A model generated the notes under the pieces. That model did not search any database. It saw only the letters and a list, made by a program, of their open reading frames with translations, and was not told the DNA's origin. The position numbers were made by a program, and so were the translations under genes. From positions 1,116,001 to 1,180,000 of the forward strand of contig NZ_CP046452.1 of assembly GCF_009734385.1 (NCBI RefSeq): a stretch of DNA of 64,000 nucleotides, in the 5' to 3' direction. Source of the DNA: Corynebacterium kalinowskii. Its GTDB lineage: Bacteria; Actinomycetota; Actinomycetes; Mycobacteriales; Mycobacteriaceae. Shown one piece after another: positions 61,415 to 64,000 of this stretch; position 1 is the stretch's first letter, and every line of letters begins with the position of its first letter.

Positions 61415-62413
61415 TTAGAGCACGTCGTCGAACGCCGTCGTTGGGCGTTCAGAAAGACTGCCTAACTCAGTATTGCTGCGAATCATCGTAGGCGAGGTCG
61501 GATTCACCGGAGCCGTAGGTTCAACCGGCGCCGGTCCGTCTACCCCACCCGGCCCAAGGTCCATCTTGGATGCGTGATCGTCATCCTCTTCTAACCAATC
61601 GGGGCGGTTCTTTGCACGTCGCTTGTCGTTGAACTTAGCAAACTGCATCGCGATTTCCACCAACACCACCAACGCGCAGGCAAGCGCGAGCATGGACATG
61701 GGGTCCTGACCAGGAGTCATGAATGCCGCGAAGACGAACAGCGACATAATGATGATTCGTCGCTTGTCCTTGATCGCTTCGTATTCCAGCACACCCGCAA
61801 TGTTGAGCATGATAATGATCAGCGGTACCTCGAAACTCACGCCGAAGACCAGCAAGAGCGCGAGGAAGAAGCTGTAGTAACGCTCACCGCTCAAAGCCGT
61901 GATCTGGGTTTCATCACCGATTTGCAGGAGCATCTCGAGGCCGTAGGCCATCACAAAGTAGGCCAGTCCAGCGCCAGCTACGAAAAGCAGCACGGCGATG
62001 GAGACGAAGGTGAACGTCCAGCGACGCTCATTCTTCATCAAGCCTGGCGTGATAAAGCCCCAAATTTGAGCGAGCCACACCGGGGAAGCCAGGACTGTTC
62101 CGGCCAGCGCGCCGACTTTGAGGCGCAGCATGAACATCTCAAAGGGGGCGGTAGCCAACAGCTTGCAGCTGCCGTCCGGCGAGAAATCAGCGCGGATCGA
62201 CGGATCCAGCTGACAGTATGGTCCACGCAGGATTTCGCCGAGGGACATCAGCCCGAAAAAGGAATGCTGGTACCAGATGAAGCCGAGGACGGTGCCCAAG
62301 GCCAGGGCTGCGATTGAGATCAGCAGCCTGCGGCGCAGTTCCTGGATGTGTTCGACGAGGGTCATCGCGCCGTCGTCGTTGCGCCGTTTCTTCTGTTTGC
62401 GAGCGGTTGCCAC
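61415..62413 (-). CDS. tatC: Twin-arginine translocase subunit TatC
   Basis: TatC is the receptor of the Tat pathway that moves folded proteins across the membrane. The 332-residue protein has six membrane helices and the conserved MTLVEHIQELRRRLLIS, VLASPVWLAQIWGFITPGL and SFEVPLIIIMLNIAGVL. It has a long soluble C-terminal tail rich in Pro, Thr and Ser. Its ATG lies 12 bases after the tatA stop. Confidence 0.97.
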   Translation of the reverse strand: MATARKQKKRRNDDGAMTLVEHIQELRRRLLISIAALALGTVLGFIWYQHSFFGLMSLGEILRGPYCQLDPSIRADFSPDGSCKLLATAPFEMFMLRLKVGALAGTVLASPVWLAQIWGFITPGLMKNERRWTFTFVSIAVLLFVAGAGLAYFVMAYGLEMLLQIGDETQITALSGERYYSFFLALLLVFGVSFEVPLIIIMLNIAGVLEYEAIKDKRRIIIMSLFVFAAFMTPGQDPMSMLALACALVVLVEIAMQFAKFNDKRRAKNRPDWLEEDDDHASKMDLGPGGVDGPAPVEPTAPVNPTSPTMIRSNTELGSLSERPTTAFDDVL

Positions 62414-62425
62414 TTTCTTAACGGA

Positions 62426-62713
62426 TTACTGCTGACCCTGTTGTGGGTTCTGGTACGGCTGCTGTGGCTGCTGGTAAGGCTGCTGTACCTGCTGTGGCTG
62501 AACTGGCTGCTGCTGAATCGGCTGTGGCTGGATTGGCTGCTGCTCGATGGCTGGCTGTGGCTGGCCATCGTTTTGCATTTCCTTCACCTCAGACTTGAAG
62601 ATGCGCATGGATCGGCCCAGGGAACGCGCTGCGTCTGGGAGCTTCTTCGCACCGAACAGCAGAATGAGCACAACTGCGATGATGATCAGTTCGGTAGGGC
62701 CAAGATTCGGCAT
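62426..62713 (-). CDS. tatA: Twin-arginine translocase subunit TatA
   Basis: TatA forms the pore of the Tat system. The 95-residue protein has the short membrane helix ([19 protein letters not shown]), then the amphipathic helix ([20 protein letters not shown]). Its last 45 or so residues are an unusual Gln/Pro-rich tail ([19 protein letters not shown] type). It is read between pafC and tatC on the minus strand. Confidence 0.96.
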   Translation of the reverse strand: MPNLGPTELIIIAVVLILLFGAKKLPDAARSLGRSMRIFKSEVKEMQNDGQPQPAIEQQPIQPQPIQQQPVQPQQVQQPYQQPQQPYQNPQQGQQ

Positions 62714-62722
62714 GTGTAGTCC

Positions 62723-63694
62723 TTACAGAGAATTGAACGAGTTCGTCGGTTCATCATACGCCTTGAGTCCGGCAGCTGCTCGCTGAGCAACAGCCTCCGC
62801 AAGGTGTGTCGGAGCTGCTAGTTGAACCTGTCCCCCGCAGGCTAGCACGAAGCGGATCAACCACTCCTCGGACCCGACGGGAATGGTGCCATGGATCCAT
62901 TCGTCATCCGCTTGTGCGCCTAGCGTGATCGGGACGTAGTCAGCGATCCAGGCGTAGCTCTTCGCCACCCGGATTTCGGCTTGCGTCCTGCCGAATGCGA
63001 ACGGATCCTTCAGTGAAAACTTCAGGAGGTCGGCGTGCGGGACCGCTTCTTCCTCGGCCAAAGCCACTGAACTCATCCGGTCGATCCGGAAGGTGCGGTG
63101 CTCGTCCACCCCGTGATCCCAGCCGCGGAGGTAGGTAAATCCGTCGCTGGTGAAAACATGAGCTGCTGAGACGACGCGTTCTGAGGTGCTGAATGTGGTC
63201 TGCGAAAAATAGTGAAAAGTCAGTTGCTTGCGCTCGTCCATGCTGGTTCGAATGAGATCGAGAACTGAAGTACCTTCGGGCGCCGCTTCAGCATCCGCTA
63301 CGGCGCTGACCTGCTCCCCCATGATTTCCCGCAGTTTAGCGGCCGCAGATGTCACCGCAGCATTGTTGACGAGCCCTGGCGTTGCCTCGAGGTTCTCTAG
63401 GGCCAATAGGAGGGCGGCGGCCTCTGTCGTCGATAAGCGCAGTGGCTTGTCCATGCCCTGGGCGTTAGCCACCCGCACGCTCTGGTAGGAGTGCTTCAAA
63501 TCCACGAGGTCGCCGGGCATGAGTCCGGGGAGTCCGCAGCACCAAAGCCGATTGAGGTCGTCCATGATTTCGTGGGGCTCCCGACCCAGGTCGCGGGCGG
63601 CTTCCATCACGGTGCGTTCGGGGTGTGCCTCGAAGTATGGCAGCAAGTTCAGCATCCGGACGAGGTCGGCTAGCCTTTCACTTCCGCGTGCCAT
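62723..63694 (-). CDS. pafC: PafC, WYL-domain DNA-damage regulator
   Basis: PafB and PafC form a heterodimeric activator that turns on the LexA-independent mitomycin response of actinobacteria. The 323-residue protein has an N-terminal helix-turn-helix (ERLADLVRMLNLLPYFEAHP) and a WYL-type region (FTYLRGWDHGVDEHRTFRIDRMSSVAL). I chose the ATG at 63694, which shares one base with the pafB stop (TGATG); the frame to 63790 lies inside pafB. Confidence 0.92.
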   Translation of the reverse strand: MARGSERLADLVRMLNLLPYFEAHPERTVMEAARDLGREPHEIMDDLNRLWCCGLPGLMPGDLVDLKHSYQSVRVANAQGMDKPLRLSTTEAAALLLALENLEATPGLVNNAAVTSAAAKLREIMGEQVSAVADAEAAPEGTSVLDLIRTSMDERKQLTFHYFSQTTFSTSERVVSAAHVFTSDGFTYLRGWDHGVDEHRTFRIDRMSSVALAEEEAVPHADLLKFSLKDPFAFGRTQAEIRVAKSYAWIADYVPITLGAQADDEWIHGTIPVGSEEWLIRFVLACGGQVQLAAPTHLAEAVAQRAAAGLKAYDEPTNSFNSL

Positions 63695-64000
63695 CAGTGT
63701 GACTCCTTCACTTGGCGCAGTCCGGCTACGATCTCCGCGCGCAGTTCCGCTGGTTCGAGCAGGACAATCTCGGGTGCGGTAGCAAGACACTCACGCACCA
63801 GCCAGTGCTTATCGACGTCCTCCACCACAATCGTCTCCCCCACGCGCTCACCTTGTGCTTCTAACTCGGGCGAGGCGCCCGGAGCCACCCGAAGCGTTGC
63901 CGTGACGAGTTCTTTTCCTCGGCGCAGTGCGGTCTCCACAATGTCTTGCAGGTTGACATTCTGGGGTTTGCGCTGTTCAGCAGCCCCGGAGACATGAATG
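63694..64000 (-). CDS. pafB: PafB, WYL-domain regulator (C-terminal part)
   Basis: The frame stays open to the right edge of the window, so only the last 101 or so residues are seen, ending in AEIVAGLRQVKESH. The stretch resembles the C-terminal part of a WYL-domain regulator, and the order pafB-pafC-tatA-tatC is standard for actinobacteria. The N-terminal DNA-binding part is off the window. Confidence 0.85.
   Translation of the reverse strand, partial: IHVSGAAEQRKPQNVNLQDIVETALRRGKELVTATLRVAPGASPELEAQGERVGETIVVEDVDKHWLVRECLATAPEIVLLEPAELRAEIVAGLRQVKESH

Noticed and set aside
1..64000. CRISPR array, prophage or insertion sequence
   Set aside because: No regularly spaced repeats, integrase, transposase or terminal inverted repeats were seen.

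Overview
The window is chromosomal DNA from a Corynebacterium (Actinobacteria). Diagnostic genes are odhI with its ETTSVFRADL-type phosphorylation segment, followed by an ftsR-type MerR gene; secA2; separate ppm1 and lnt genes; rbpA; the ndh/ufaA divergent pair; and a pafBC-tatAC-helY block. Many genes have a TANNNT -10 box ending 6 to 8 bp before the start codon and no Shine-Dalgarno sequence, which is typical of leaderless corynebacterial transcripts. I cannot name the species. No insertion sequence, prophage, integrase or CRISPR array was found.

Layout. Positions 1-7041 hold the scpA end, an antisense lipoprotein gene that splits scpA from scpB, scpB, a probable BioQ operator, bioA-bioD, rluB-cmk-der and a strong terminator. 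Positions 7042-12592 hold a long AT-rich intergenic stretch with a parS-like palindrome, a secreted lipoprotein, a methyltransferase, a small membrane protein, tRNA-Pro(GGG), and a three-gene minus-strand operon (alpha/beta hydrolase-OsmC fusion, YchJ, Nudix-LOG fusion). Positions 12749-17847 run secA2, odhI, ftsR, a bifunctional-nuclease-family gene and a second MerR regulator. Positions 17860-25388 are a six-gene minus-strand operon that starts with gnd and continues with a DEAD-box helicase, two CNNM/CorC-like membrane proteins, a conserved unknown and a von Willebrand A membrane protein. Positions 25451-33648 are mixed metabolism: a thioesterase, a methyltransferase, thiD, ndh, ufaA, chrA, a YceI pair and small genes. 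Positions 33800-37167 are rbpA and the fxsA-lnt-ppm1 operon for lipoprotein acylation and polyprenol-phosphate mannose.

Positions 37213-55384 carry most of the corrin-ring part of the aerobic (cobG-type) cobalamin pathway in three blocks: cobN behind a cobalamin riboswitch; cobG, cobH and a cobI-cobJ fusion; and cobL, cobM, cobK on the other strand. Between these blocks sit AT-richer accessory genes: a MarR regulator with two membrane proteins, a lipase, a divergent SDR/TetR-acyltransferase set, a HigBA toxin-antitoxin pair, and a MarR regulator with a 400-residue membrane protein. I see no cobF in the window.

Positions 55395-64000 hold a DprE2-like reductase, a LigB-type dioxygenase, pepQ, a trypsin-fold protease with no signal peptide, helY, tatC, tatA, pafC and part of pafB. 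The best leads for follow-up are the parS-like site, the interrupted scpAB pair, the two fusion proteins, the two MarR/membrane-protein cassettes with palindromic operators, the dyad between cobG and cobH, and the apparently cytoplasmic trypsin-like protease.
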